NCBI GenBank assembly: GCA_964477265.1
Contig: CAYZDJ010000007.1
Location: forward strand, 70,984 to 134,983
Direction of reading: 5' to 3'
Origin: CAIVPM01 sp964477265
GTDB lineage: Bacteria; Bacteroidota; Bacteroidia; Chitinophagales; Chitinophagaceae
Length of the DNA stretch: 64,000 nucleotides
Shown here in pieces: positions 8,777 to 17,676 of the stretch. The translations under genes were made by a program, and so were the position numbers. Every line of letters begins with the position of its first letter. Within the stretch, counting starts at the first letter, position 1. Below the pieces are notes generated by a model. That model did no database searches, was not told where the DNA came from, and worked only from the letters and a program-made list of their open reading frames with translations.

Positions 8777-10027
8777 ATGAATATTAAAACACGATTGACC
8801 TTACTTAATTTTTTTCAATTTTTTGTGTGGGGTGCATGGCTTATAACTATTGCCAATTATTGGTTTGGCACAAAGGGTTGGAAAGGTGTAGAATTTGGAG
8901 CAATATTTTCTACATTGGCTATTTCATCAATCATAATGCCTGCAATTACAGGTATAATTGCAGATAAATGGCTGAATGCTGAAAAACTATATGGCTTACT
9001 GCATATCATTTATGGTGCTGTTTTAATATATTATTTTCCTAGTATTAATGACCCTGAAACTTTTCGTTTAGCTATGCTTGCAGCAATGCTTTGCTATATG
9101 CCAACAATTTCTTTATCTAATTCTATTTCTTATACTATTTTAAAAAATAACAATTACGATGTTGTAAAAGTTTATCCACCTATCAGGGTTTGGGGTACAA
9201 TAGGATTTATTGTTGCTATGTGGGTTACAAATCTTTCTGGCAATAAAGCATCTGCAACACAATTTATAATTGCTGGAGCAGTAGCTATTGCATTTGGGTT
9301 ATATGCGTTTACATTGCCTAAATGTCCACCACAAAAGAGCAATGCCAATGCAAGCATTATTGACCAGCTTGGTTTAAGAGCATTCTCATTGTTTGCAAAT
9401 TATAAAATGATGTTGTTCTTTTTATTTTCAATGTGCTTAGGTGCAGCCTTGCAATTAACCAATATGTATGGAGATGTCTATTTATCAGAATTTGGAAATA
9501 TGCCACAATATAAAGAATCATTTGTGGTAAAATATTCCACAATCATCATGTCTATCTCTCAAATTTCCGAGACTATATTTATTGTAACCATTCCATTTTT
9601 CTTACGAAAGTTTGGTATTAAAAATGTAATGCTTTTTTCAATGATAGCATGGGTTTTACGCTTTGGTTTATTTGGCTTTGGTAATCCAAGCGATGGATTG
9701 TGGATGATAGTTTTAAGTTGCATTGTATATGGAATGGCATTTGATTTTTTCAATATATCCGGCTCATTATTTATTGAAACAAATACAGATGCTTCTATGC
9801 GTTCAAGTAGTCAGGGTTTATTTATGATGATGACTAATGGAATTGGAGCATGGATTGGTAGCAAAGCAAGTGGATATATTGTAGATGGCTATACTACAAA
9901 TGGCATAAGAGACTGGCATAATATATGGCTCATTTTTGCAGCTTATGCATTAGTTGTTGCTATACTTTTTGTGTTGCTATTTAAACACAAGCACAACCCT
10001 AACGACCTTGCTGAAATTAAGCATTAA
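8777..10027 (+). CDS. Nucleoside:H+ symporter, NupG/XapB family (MFS)
   Basis: Inner-membrane transporter of 416 residues with about 12 hydrophobic segments. The start 'LTLLNFFQFFVWGAWLITIANYWF' and the following 'GAIFSTLAISSIIMPAITGIIADKW' loop are characteristic of the nucleoside permeases NupG/XapB. The central cytoplasmic linker (about 190-205, CPPQKSNANAS) separates the two six-helix halves. It probably imports nucleosides by proton symport. Eleven bases separate its stop from gldG, suggesting cotranscription although no functional link is evident. Confidence 0.88.
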   Translation: MNIKTRLTLLNFFQFFVWGAWLITIANYWFGTKGWKGVEFGAIFSTLAISSIIMPAITGIIADKWLNAEKLYGLLHIIYGAVLIYYFPSINDPETFRLAMLAAMLCYMPTISLSNSISYTILKNNNYDVVKVYPPIRVWGTIGFIVAMWVTNLSGNKASATQFIIAGAVAIAFGLYAFTLPKCPPQKSNANASIIDQLGLRAFSLFANYKMMLFFLFSMCLGAALQLTNMYGDVYLSEFGNMPQYKESFVVKYSTIIMSISQISETIFIVTIPFFLRKFGIKNVMLFSMIAWVLRFGLFGFGNPSDGLWMIVLSCIVYGMAFDFFNISGSLFIETNTDASMRSSSQGLFMMMTNGIGAWIGSKASGYIVDGYTTNGIRDWHNIWLIFAAYALVVAILFVLLFKHKHNPNDLAEIKH

Positions 10028-10038
10028 CAATACTTTTA

Positions 10039-11757
10039 ATGAAATTATTACAACATAAATACTGGTGGCTTTTATTACTTGCCGGCTTTGGCGTGCTATT
10101 ATATTTATCTACCAATGTGCACACCAAATTTGATTTAACCAAAGAGAAAAAATTTTCTATAAGCAATGCCACAAAAGACATTTTAAAAAACTTAAACGAC
10201 AAGGTTGAAATTCAGGTTTTGCTTGATGGCAATTTAAGTAGTGGATATAAAAAATTAAAAATTGCCACACAGGAATTACTTGATGATTATAGAACATTAA
10301 GCAATGGTAAACTATCTTACACTGTTTTTAAACCAGACGCTTCGTTGCCAGATTCTGTTAAGGCTATATTGTATGACAGTTTAGAATACATTGGTGCAAG
10401 ACCAGTAAATTACCAAGCCAATAAAGAAGAAGGTGAAAAGGTTTCGCAAATTATTTTTCCGTATGCCATTATTAAATATGGCGATAATTCAAAAGTTATT
10501 AATTTAGAAAGTGGTAAGAGTGGCATGGATGAAGAAAGCAGCCTGAACTATAGCGAAGCATTGCTTGAGTTTAAATTCAGTGATGCCATTAATAAACTTA
10601 CAACTACCACAAAACCATTCGTGGCCTTTGCTTTGGGCAATGATGAGCCATTGGAAAATGGTACAACAAATGATTTGATTAAAACTATTGCCACAAACAA
10701 TTTCAGGATTGGTCCACGCAATTTAAATACACAGGTTTTAAATGCAGATAGCGTGCAGGCTTTAATAATTGTAAAGCCAAGCAAGCCATTTACCGAAATT
10801 GAAAAAATAAAAATTGACCAATACATAATGCAAGGTGGTAAAGTTATTTGGTGCATTGACAGGCTTTATGCAGAGTATGATAGCTTATTGAGGAATAACC
10901 AAACAGACTTTATTGCATTTGATAAAAACCTTGAGTTAGATGATATTTTGTTTCATTATGGCGTGAGGATAAACAGCAATCTGGTGCAAGATTTAAACTC
11001 AGCATTTTTGCCAGTAATTGATGATAAGGCTAGTGAGCAGCATAAACAAATAAAAAGGAATTTCTTTTACTATCCTTTGTTATCAGGCTCTTCGCAACAT
11101 CCACTTTCTAAAAATTTAGATCAATTGCTAAGTATTTTTCCTTCAAGTATCGATACTGTTCAGGCAAAAGGAATTACAAAAACTATTTTGCTTACAACAG
11201 ATACAAACAGTAGAATTGTTACTACACCAAACTTGGTTAGTTTACAAAATGTAAGGTTAAACAGTGAGCAGGATTATCATACTTTCAATCAAAGCCATTT
11301 GCCTGTAGCAGTTTTGTTAGAAGGTAAATTCACATCGCTTTTTACAAACAGGTTAACACAAGCTGGCAAGGATACTGCTGCAACTTATACTGGTATTCCA
11401 TTTATTGCAAATGCTGCAAAAGCTAGCAAGCAAATTATAGTTAGCGATGCAGATTTAGTTACTAATGCAGTATCAGGAATAAGAGGTGCATTGCCAATGG
11501 GTATGTTACAATTTGATGAAACTGAGTACCAGTTTGCCAACAAAGAATTTTTACTAAATTGTCTTGACTACATGGTAGGCAATGCAGCAATAATAGAAAC
11601 AAGGAATAAAGATTATACACTACGTTTATTAGATAAAACAAAAGTTAAAGCAGAAAAAACATTTTGGCAGGGATTCAATGTAGCATTGCCTTTGATAATT
11701 ATTCTTATACTTGCCTTGGTAATGCAATGGTTACGAAAAAGAAGATTTGCTGTATAA
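10039..11757 (+). CDS. gldG: Gliding-motility ABC transporter accessory protein GldG
   Basis: Subunit of the GldAFG complex required for gliding in flavobacteria; 572 residues. A membrane segment near the N terminus (about 8-24, WWLLLLAGFGVLLYLST) leads to the signature 'FDLTKEKKFSISNATKDIL' and a large extracytoplasmic domain of the ABC-type uncharacterised/GldG family (about 30-535). A C-terminal membrane anchor lies at about 545-565 (VALPLIIILILALVM), followed by RKRRF. The usual partner gldF is not adjacent: the neighbour upstream is a nucleoside transporter. Whether the strain glides cannot be inferred from this gene alone. Confidence 0.9.
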   Translation: MKLLQHKYWWLLLLAGFGVLLYLSTNVHTKFDLTKEKKFSISNATKDILKNLNDKVEIQVLLDGNLSSGYKKLKIATQELLDDYRTLSNGKLSYTVFKPDASLPDSVKAILYDSLEYIGARPVNYQANKEEGEKVSQIIFPYAIIKYGDNSKVINLESGKSGMDEESSLNYSEALLEFKFSDAINKLTTTTKPFVAFALGNDEPLENGTTNDLIKTIATNNFRIGPRNLNTQVLNADSVQALIIVKPSKPFTEIEKIKIDQYIMQGGKVIWCIDRLYAEYDSLLRNNQTDFIAFDKNLELDDILFHYGVRINSNLVQDLNSAFLPVIDDKASEQHKQIKRNFFYYPLLSGSSQHPLSKNLDQLLSIFPSSIDTVQAKGITKTILLTTDTNSRIVTTPNLVSLQNVRLNSEQDYHTFNQSHLPVAVLLEGKFTSLFTNRLTQAGKDTAATYTGIPFIANAAKASKQIIVSDADLVTNAVSGIRGALPMGMLQFDETEYQFANKEFLLNCLDYMVGNAAIIETRNKDYTLRLLDKTKVKAEKTFWQGFNVALPLIIILILALVMQWLRKRRFAV

Positions 11758-11763
11758 TATTTA

Positions 11764-12260
11764 GAACACAGATTAAAACTGATGTTACAGATTTTCACAG
11801 TTTATACTTTAGGTTATGAATAATTTTTTGCATAAAGACTTAAGTGAGAAAATTTTACGTTGTTTTTATGATGTTTACAACGAATTAGGTTATGGGTTTT
11901 TAGAAAAGTTTATCAAAATGCAATGTATTTTGAATTGATTTAAAAAGGGTTTCAAGTAGTTCCTCAACATCCAGTTAAAGTTTATTTTAAAGATAAATTA
12001 GTTGGAGAATATTATGCTGATTTGCTTGTTAACAATACAATTATCATAGAGTTAAAAACTACTGACTTTATTGTTTACGATTACGAGGTGCAATTGATAA
12101 ATTATTTACGAGCTACAAATATTGAAGTTGGTTTATTATTAAACTTTGGCAAGAAACCAGAATTTAGAAGATTAGTTTATACAAATGATAGAAAACAATT
12201 ACAATAAACTTAATATAAAAAATCTGCGTTCATCTGTTTAATTTTTGTTTATCTGTGTTC
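11764..12260. repeat. Inverted repeats framing a degenerate GxxExxY gene
   Basis: The left arm (11764-11795) begins GAACACAGAT and continues to ACAGATTTT; the right arm (12218-12260) begins AAAATCTGCG and ends ATCTGTGTTC. The outer ten bases are exact complements, and the inner parts pair imperfectly. The arms enclose the pseudogene at 11816-12207 with little else between, so the whole 497-base unit looks like one cassette. No target duplication was recognised. Confidence 0.6.
11816..12207 (+). pseudogene. GxxExxY protein, decayed (frameshift plus stop)
   Basis: From the ATG at 11816 the frame reads NELGYGFLEK and then stops at 11936. Shifting by one base inside the A run at 11904-11907 restores KVYQNAMYFELI, which completes the family motif GFLEKVY (GxxExxY). 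Continuing in that frame, a TAA at 11941-11943 stands where a lysine codon is expected (ELI-stop-KGF), and the rest reads on to 12207 with EYYADLLV and IIELKTT, the PD-(D/E)XK-like core. The gene thus carries one single-base deletion and one nonsense codon. An intact version would have about 130 residues. The family's function is not established; a nuclease-like fold is suggested by the D...ELK motif. Confidence 0.8.
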
Positions 12261-12271
12261 AAAAAAAATAA

Positions 12272-13234
12272 ATGAATTCAACTCAAATTACATACATAGT
12301 TTTTGGCCTGGTAGTTTTACTGGCATTGGTTTTTGACTTAGGTTTACTAAGTAAAAAAAATAAAACAATAAGCATTAAAACTGCATTATTTCAAACTCTG
12401 TTTTGGGTAGCATTGGCTTTGTCTTTTTTTATATTTGTATGGTTACAAAATGGCCATCATACTGCCATAGAATATTTAAGTGCCTACTTAATGGAATGGA
12501 GTTTAAGCATTGACAATATTTTTGTTTTTATCATCATATTTTCTGCATTTAAAGTACAGGAAAAACATTATGGACGTGTTTTGCTTGTAGGTATTTTAAT
12601 GGCAATAGCCTTACGAATTTTGTTTATTACAGTAGGTATTGCAGTTGTAAGTAAAGCCAGTTGGCTGCTTTATGCATTTGGTGCTTTTCTGTTATATACT
12701 GGCTATAAAATGTTTTTTGCAAATGAAGAGGATGAATACAATCCTGAGGAAAGCAAGGTCTTTAAATTCATTAATAAATTTTTACCAATAACACTTGAAG
12801 ATGTTGATGGAAAATATTTCATAAAAAGAAATGGCAAAACAGTATATACTATTTCATTTGTAGTAATAGCAATGCTTGCCTTTACCGATTTGGTTTTTGC
12901 ACTTGACTCCATACCAGCAGTTTTAGGTATTTCACGAGATAGATTAATAATTTACACATCAAATATTTTTGCTGTGCTGGGTTTACGAAGCTTATTTTTT
13001 TTATTGCGTGGTGCTGTTAAAAAATTTCATTATTTGCCCAAGGGCATAGCAATTGTTTTGGTATTTATTGGATTAAAAATGTTGCTTGAACATTTTATAG
13101 AACCCTACATTTCTAAGAACACACTTATTTTTATCTCGCTTGCTGTAATTATTATGTGTATTGCAGGTTCTATTGTTTTTTCTATATATCAAAACAAAAA
13201 AGAAATTGACAATCAAAACAGTTCCTCTGTTTAA
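12272..13234 (+). CDS. TerC/Alx family integral membrane protein
   Basis: Membrane protein of 320 residues with about nine hydrophobic segments, length and order as in E. coli Alx, which exports manganese; other TerC members act in metal loading during secretion. The family's acidic membrane motifs are visible: MEWSLSIDNIFVF (about 71-83) and VFALDSIPAVLGI (about 208-220). The cytoplasmic loop at about 148-180 is acidic (NEEDEYNPEES). The pH-sensing leader known for E. coli alx was not recognised in the short upstream region, which instead ends the inverted-repeat element. Manganese specificity is an inference from the family. Confidence 0.88.
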   Translation: MNSTQITYIVFGLVVLLALVFDLGLLSKKNKTISIKTALFQTLFWVALALSFFIFVWLQNGHHTAIEYLSAYLMEWSLSIDNIFVFIIIFSAFKVQEKHYGRVLLVGILMAIALRILFITVGIAVVSKASWLLYAFGAFLLYTGYKMFFANEEDEYNPEESKVFKFINKFLPITLEDVDGKYFIKRNGKTVYTISFVVIAMLAFTDLVFALDSIPAVLGISRDRLIIYTSNIFAVLGLRSLFFLLRGAVKKFHYLPKGIAIVLVFIGLKMLLEHFIEPYISKNTLIFISLAVIIMCIAGSIVFSIYQNKKEIDNQNSSSV

Positions 13235-13283
13235 AATTTATTGCAATTAATAACTCATAAGTTATAACTATAACTCATCCCCC

Positions 13284-13291
13284 TATCTTCG
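13284..13291 (+). promoter_or_regulatory. Candidate -7 box of sucC
   Basis: TATCTTCG, a match to the Bacteroidota TAnnTTTG -7 element, lies 20 bases before the sucC ATG. No convincing TTTG -33 box was seen at the usual distance. The region just upstream contains a reiterated ATAACT/AAGTTAT inverted word. Confidence 0.45.
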
Positions 13292-13311
13292 CAACGCAAA
13301 AAATTTTTACT

Positions 13312-14523
13312 ATGAATTTACACGAATACCAAGCTAAAGAATTATTAAAAAAATACAATGTTCCTGTGCAGGAAGGCATTGCTGTTGAAACAGTAGAAGC
13401 TGCAGTAGAAGCCTATAATACAATTGCAGCACAAACCAATAATAAGTTTGCAGTTGTTAAAGCTCAAATACACGCAGGTGGACGTGGTAAAGGAAAAGTA
13501 AATGAAACAGGAATGAATGGTGTAAAAGTTGGTAAAAGTGCTGACGATATTAAAAGTTTTGCTGAAGGTATTTTAGGCGGAACTTTAGTTACTATTCAAA
13601 CTGGTGCTGCTGGTAAAAAAGTAAACAAAATTTTAGTAGCACAAGATGTTTATTATGATGGACCAAACAAGCAAAAAGAATTTTATTTATCGATTTTATT
13701 AGACAGAGCTAAAGGACAAAATGTAATTATGTATTCTACCGAAGGTGGAATGGATATTGAAGAAGTAGCTCATCATACACCAGAAAAAATATTTAAAGAA
13801 TGGATTCACCCAAGTGGTGGTGTTCAAGGTTTTCAGGCTCGTAAAATAGCATTTAACTTAGGCCTAAGTGGCGATGCTATGAAAAACTGTATGAAGTTTG
13901 TAACCAATCTTTATAATGCTTATGTTGGTTTAGATTGTGGAATGCTTGAGATAAATCCTTTGTTTAAAACAAGTGATGAAAAAATTATTGCAGTTGACTG
14001 CAAAATGAATATTGATGACAATGCTTTAATGAGAAAGCCTGATATTGCTGCATTGCGTGATGTTACAGAAGAAGATCCAACTGAAGTTGAGGCTGGTGAG
14101 TTTAACTTGAATTTTGTAAAATTGGATGGTAATGTTGGTTGTATGGTAAATGGTGCAGGGCTTGCAATGGCTACAATGGATATGATTAAATTGGCTGGCG
14201 GTGAGCCTGCAAACTTCCTTGATGTTGGTGGTACTGCAAATGCTACAACAGTTGAAGCTGGTTTTAAAATCATTATGAAAGACCCTAATGTAAAAGCTAT
14301 TCTTGTTAATATTTTTGGTGGTATTGTACGTTGCGATAGAGTTGCTGCAGGTGTTATTGAAGCTTACAATAAATTAGGCAATATCAACATTCCAATCATT
14401 GTTCGTTTGCAAGGTACCAATGCAACAGAAGCTAAGAAATTAATTGATGAAAGTGGCTTGCAGGTTCAATCTGCAATCTTGCTAAGCGAAGCTGCTGATT
14501 TAGTTAAAAAAGCAGTTGCATAA
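13312..14523 (+). CDS. sucC: Succinyl-CoA synthetase (ADP-forming) beta subunit
   Basis: TCA-cycle enzyme interconverting succinyl-CoA and succinate with ATP formation; the beta subunit carries the nucleotide-binding ATP-grasp domain. Residues 1-10 are the hallmark MNLHEYQAKE. The ATP-grasp part spans about 1-240 (VKAQIHAGGRGKGK, then LEINPLF with the metal ligands), and the C-terminal ligase domain about 245-400 contains LDVGGTANA and NIFGGIVRCD. The 403-residue length is typical. The alpha subunit gene sucD is not adjacent, which is common in Bacteroidota. A bidirectional hairpin follows the stop. Confidence 0.96.
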   Translation: MNLHEYQAKELLKKYNVPVQEGIAVETVEAAVEAYNTIAAQTNNKFAVVKAQIHAGGRGKGKVNETGMNGVKVGKSADDIKSFAEGILGGTLVTIQTGAAGKKVNKILVAQDVYYDGPNKQKEFYLSILLDRAKGQNVIMYSTEGGMDIEEVAHHTPEKIFKEWIHPSGGVQGFQARKIAFNLGLSGDAMKNCMKFVTNLYNAYVGLDCGMLEINPLFKTSDEKIIAVDCKMNIDDNALMRKPDIAALRDVTEEDPTEVEAGEFNLNFVKLDGNVGCMVNGAGLAMATMDMIKLAGGEPANFLDVGGTANATTVEAGFKIIMKDPNVKAILVNIFGGIVRCDRVAAGVIEAYNKLGNINIPIIVRLQGTNATEAKKLIDESGLQVQSAILLSEAADLVKKAVA

Positions 14524-14550
14524 ATTTTATTTAGCTTTAAACAAATATAA

Positions 14551-14583
14551 AAAATCTCGAAGTTTTACTTCGAGATTTTTTTT
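14551..14583. terminator. Bidirectional terminator between sucC and the esterase gene
   Basis: Thirteen-base perfect stem AAAATCTCGAAGT (14551-14563) / ACTTCGAGATTTT (14567-14579) with a three-base loop. It has A-rich and T-rich flanks on both sides, so it can serve both sucC and the convergent gene ending at 14612. It belongs to the CTCGAA-stem group. Confidence 0.85.
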
Positions 14584-14611
14584 TGTGAATAGCTTTTTGG
14601 GTATCACAAAT

Positions 14612-15754
14612 CTATTTTAACATCCATTCATAAAAGGCAGCAAATTCTTTGTGCCAGTATTTTTCGCTATGCTGCCCAAATTCGCTGGTAGTTCTGTACA
14701 TTTTTATGTTCACTTTATTTGCAAAAATGTCAGCCATTTTATTCATATCATCAATCATTTCCTTGCCTTCTTTATAACCACAATAAAAATAAATTTTAAA
14801 CATTGATGGGTTTTTATAAGTTGCTGCATTTACAAACAATTCCTTGCAAGTCCAAAACGCTGGTGAAAAAACTCCAACGCCACCAAATGTTTGTGGATAT
14901 TGCATCATGGCATATAAGCTTATTACTGCACCCATGCTGCTGCCAATAATAAAAGTATTTTCAGCGTTCTTTTTTGTTCTGTATTTACCATCAATAAAAG
15001 GTTTTAAGGTATTGGCAATAAAATCAACATATTGCTTACCTTCTGCTTTTATTTTCTTTTTATTACTTTCAAAATCATAAGGTGCATATTCATTTAATCT
15101 TTTATCCCCACCATTATCAATACCAACAACAATACACTCCTTGCCATTTGCTTTTTGAATGCTATCTAATATTTCATCAACTCCCCATTCTCCAAAAGGT
15201 GCAGTTTGTTCATTAAATAAATTTTGTCCATCCTGCATATACATTACAGGATAAGATTTATTGGATGTAGCATATCCTTTTGGCAAATACAACCAAATCC
15301 TTCGCTTTCTGTCAAGTTGTGGCATTACAAAAGCAGTGTCAATAATTTTTACCTGAGGGCTTGCTGTATATGGCTTTGGTTTATCAGGATAATTGTCTTT
15401 CCAGCCTTTAATAGTTATTTCTTCTGTAACATCTTTATCTGTTACTTCAATTACTCTATCAGCAATATCACGTCCATCGCCTTCTGTTTCTACTTTTTCA
15501 AAACTGCCACGCGTAAATTTAAAGGCATAAGTTCCGGCAGGAATATCTTTAATAACAACAGCTTTACGTCCTGCTGCAAATGGCTTCAATTTATAGTTTG
15601 CATCTCGTGGATTCCAGTTGTTAAAATTTCCTGCAATATAAATATCGTCCTGGTTTTTTGTTGCAACACTGGTTACAATTAAACGAATATTATATTGGCA
15701 AAAACCAATGCTGGCAAGGATTGTAAATAATGCAACTGAGAATATTTTTTTCAT
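14612..15754 (-). CDS. Secreted esterase (PF00756-like) with N-terminal glycogen-binding-like module
   Basis: Periplasmic or exported alpha/beta hydrolase of 380 residues. It has a signal peptide (MKKIFSVALFTILASIGFCQ), an early-set/CBM48-like beta sandwich at about 22-118 (YIAGNFNNWNP, GTYAFKFTRG), and a putative esterase domain at about 140-380. The nucleophile elbow is GSSMG with Ser273. MYMQDGQNLF and a late HSEKYWHKEF supply the usual acidic and histidine neighbourhood. Relatives include enterobactin esterases and feruloyl esterases; the substrate is unknown. The ATG at 15754 is preferred, although an in-frame GTG at 15760 would overlap the upstream gene's stop by one base. Probably cotranscribed with that gene. 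Confidence 0.82.
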   Translation of the reverse strand: MKKIFSVALFTILASIGFCQYNIRLIVTSVATKNQDDIYIAGNFNNWNPRDANYKLKPFAAGRKAVVIKDIPAGTYAFKFTRGSFEKVETEGDGRDIADRVIEVTDKDVTEEITIKGWKDNYPDKPKPYTASPQVKIIDTAFVMPQLDRKRRIWLYLPKGYATSNKSYPVMYMQDGQNLFNEQTAPFGEWGVDEILDSIQKANGKECIVVGIDNGGDKRLNEYAPYDFESNKKKIKAEGKQYVDFIANTLKPFIDGKYRTKKNAENTFIIGSSMGAVISLYAMMQYPQTFGGVGVFSPAFWTCKELFVNAATYKNPSMFKIYFYCGYKEGKEMIDDMNKMADIFANKVNIKMYRTTSEFGQHSEKYWHKEFAAFYEWMLK

Positions 15755-15759
15755 AAACA

Positions 15760-16167
15760 CTATTTTATCTGTTTCTTTTCAATTACAATCTTAGGCAATA
15801 AACTCATCACTAACATTATAAAAGCAAATAGCAACAATAAGTATAAACCATATTTTACTTCCGGGCAATCACCTGCCCTACACATTTTGAATAAAATAAA
15901 ATTCTTGATTGCCCAACTGAAATTTAAAAAGCAAATGAAAATATTAGTACGTTTTGCCCATATTTTATTCAATAAAAAGAAAACTATACTAATGCAACAA
16001 AAGAATGCGTGAGGCTTTATTTGTGTTCCAAAAGTAAACTGTTCATTAACAAAACCATTAACGCCATTAAGTACTTTGTGCATTGATGTAATCTCTATCC
16101 ATGGAAAAAAACAGCTTGTAATTAGTAGCAAAGCAGCAATTATGCCAATGTGTTGCGAGTATTTCAT
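15760..16167 (-). CDS. Small four-helix integral membrane protein, function unknown
   Basis: 135 residues with four hydrophobic segments: about 7-24 (IGIIAALLLITSCFFPWI), 53-66, 76-92 and 107-126. A Cys-containing loop MCRAGDCPEV lies before the last helix. The stop is five bases from the preferred start of the esterase, so the two are likely one transcript. No family was recognised; the general shape fits small DUF membrane proteins of Bacteroidota. Confidence 0.65.
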   Translation of the reverse strand: MKYSQHIGIIAALLLITSCFFPWIEITSMHKVLNGVNGFVNEQFTFGTQIKPHAFFCCISIVFFLLNKIWAKRTNIFICFLNFSWAIKNFILFKMCRAGDCPEVKYGLYLLLLFAFIMLVMSLLPKIVIEKKQIK

Positions 16168-16183
16168 TTAATATTTTTTGCAA

Positions 16184-16213
16184 ATAAAAAAGGTTGTTTG
16201 TTACAACAACCTT
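16184..16213 (-). terminator. Terminator of the helical-repeat protein gene
   Basis: Nine-base stem AAGGTTGTT (16190-16198) / AACAACCTT (16205-16213), followed on the minus strand by a run of six T. It lies 14 bases past the stop of the gene at 16227-17612. Confidence 0.75.
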
Positions 16214-16226
16214 AATCAAGTATTTT

Positions 16227-17612
16227 TTATAATTTGTTATACATATCATCGTAATATTTAAACTTGGCTTCAGCAGCATCAAAAGCCTTTACATCTTTAC
16301 CACGTGCTTTATCCATTCTATAATTAAACAAATTTGTCAGGTTATTAACCGCATTTTTTAAACTTGTTTTTTCAACTTTAGATTTATCAGCCTTGTCTTT
16401 CAATAAGGTTACAGTTTTTTCAAACCACTCAATTGAATTGTTAGTAATATCAATCATTTTAACTTCCAACTCAGCATTGGCTTTTTTTATTGGCTCTGTT
16501 TGCTCTTTAATTTTAGCATCGGCAGCAGCTTTTTTCTTAGGGTCTTTTTCTACTGTCTTTGTTGCATTTATTTCCTGAAGTTTTTTAACATTATCTCTTT
16601 GCATATCATCATAAGCACTATACTCTGTATAATACAACAAGCCCACATTATAAGCCATTAATTCATTGTTGGTAAGTTTATATGCTTTTGCAAATGCTTC
16701 CCTTGCTTTACCATGAATCATTAGTTTTCTTGTAATATCCTTGTCAAGCGTTTCTTTTTCTTCTTTGCTATGCTGAGAAAACATACTACCAAAATAAATA
16801 TAGTCATCACCATTTAAAGTGTTTTTAGCATCTTCTTCGCTATACACTTTAAGTTTTTCATCCAAATTCGAATTCCTGTTCATATACTCCAATTTGTAAG
16901 CCTTGTAATCCTCTGTTGGAAAAATTTCTTGTGCAATAGCAAGATATTTATCAAAATTGGCTTTGTCTTTTAAATCAATAAAATCTGTAAGCAACAATTT
17001 ATACATTTCAGCATCTTCTTTAACAGCATATTTTTTATCTGCTAAGAATGTTAAGTACTTTACAGCTTCAGGAATTTTCTTTGCATTTTGTGCAGAATAG
17101 CCTGCATATAAAAAAGGTATTGTATCTAATGCACCACCATTTTGTCTTAAATCTCTTGCCATCATAATTTTTGTCATTTCAACACACCTGTCAAAACCTG
17201 CAAAAGCATTTTCATAATCTTTTTCCTTAAAGGCTTTAGCCCCTTTGTTGTAATTATCATTATATAAAATTCCAAGTGGTTTCCAGCTAAATGGAATTTC
17301 AGAAAGTAATTTATAATTAGGTTCTAAAGCTTCGTACTTTTTAAAAGCTTCGTAGCTTGTTTGAATACAAGTTGGACAAGAAGCATTTAATTTTTCATCC
17401 TGTGCAACAACAGCATCTAAAGTACTTTTCCATAACCAAAACTCAGCACTGTTAGTATATTGTGGATTGGCAATAGCCTGATCAATTAATTGCTTTGCAT
17501 TCTTGATATCTTTTGTAAGATATTTTTTTTCAACCTCGGTAAACAGCTTATCCTGAGAAAAAAGACTTGCAGTAAACAAAGCAGCAGCAACCGTTAAAGT
17601 TATTTTTTTCAT
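16227..17612 (-). CDS. Secreted tetratricopeptide-like helical protein
   Basis: Exported protein of 461 residues with a signal peptide (MKKITLTVAAALFTASLFSQ). The remainder is almost wholly helical with TPR-like pairs, clearest at about 125-190 (GAKAFKEKDYENAFAGFDRCVE, then PFLYAGYSAQNAKKIPEAVKYLTFL) and about 285-335 (AREAFAKAYKLTNNELMAYNVGLLYYTEY). A Lys/Ala-rich coiled segment lies at about 350-390. Such proteins usually serve as periplasmic scaffolds; no partner is evident. It sits downstream of gyrA on the same strand, separated by about 64 bases. Confidence 0.72.
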   Translation of the reverse strand: MKKITLTVAAALFTASLFSQDKLFTEVEKKYLTKDIKNAKQLIDQAIANPQYTNSAEFWLWKSTLDAVVAQDEKLNASCPTCIQTSYEAFKKYEALEPNYKLLSEIPFSWKPLGILYNDNYNKGAKAFKEKDYENAFAGFDRCVEMTKIMMARDLRQNGGALDTIPFLYAGYSAQNAKKIPEAVKYLTFLADKKYAVKEDAEMYKLLLTDFIDLKDKANFDKYLAIAQEIFPTEDYKAYKLEYMNRNSNLDEKLKVYSEEDAKNTLNGDDYIYFGSMFSQHSKEEKETLDKDITRKLMIHGKAREAFAKAYKLTNNELMAYNVGLLYYTEYSAYDDMQRDNVKKLQEINATKTVEKDPKKKAAADAKIKEQTEPIKKANAELEVKMIDITNNSIEWFEKTVTLLKDKADKSKVEKTSLKNAVNNLTNLFNYRMDKARGKDVKAFDAAEAKFKYYDDMYNKL

Positions 17613-17676
17613 CGTTTTTGATTAATTATTATTGATTTGAAATATTGATGATTCAAATTAAAGAATTACATAAATA

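Noticed and set aside
11904..11943. Two compensating sequencing errors in the GxxExxY gene
   Set aside because: The second lesion is an in-frame TAA where a Lys codon is expected, not an indel, so the two lesions do not compensate each other. A real pseudogene is more likely, although a homopolymer error for the first lesion cannot be excluded.
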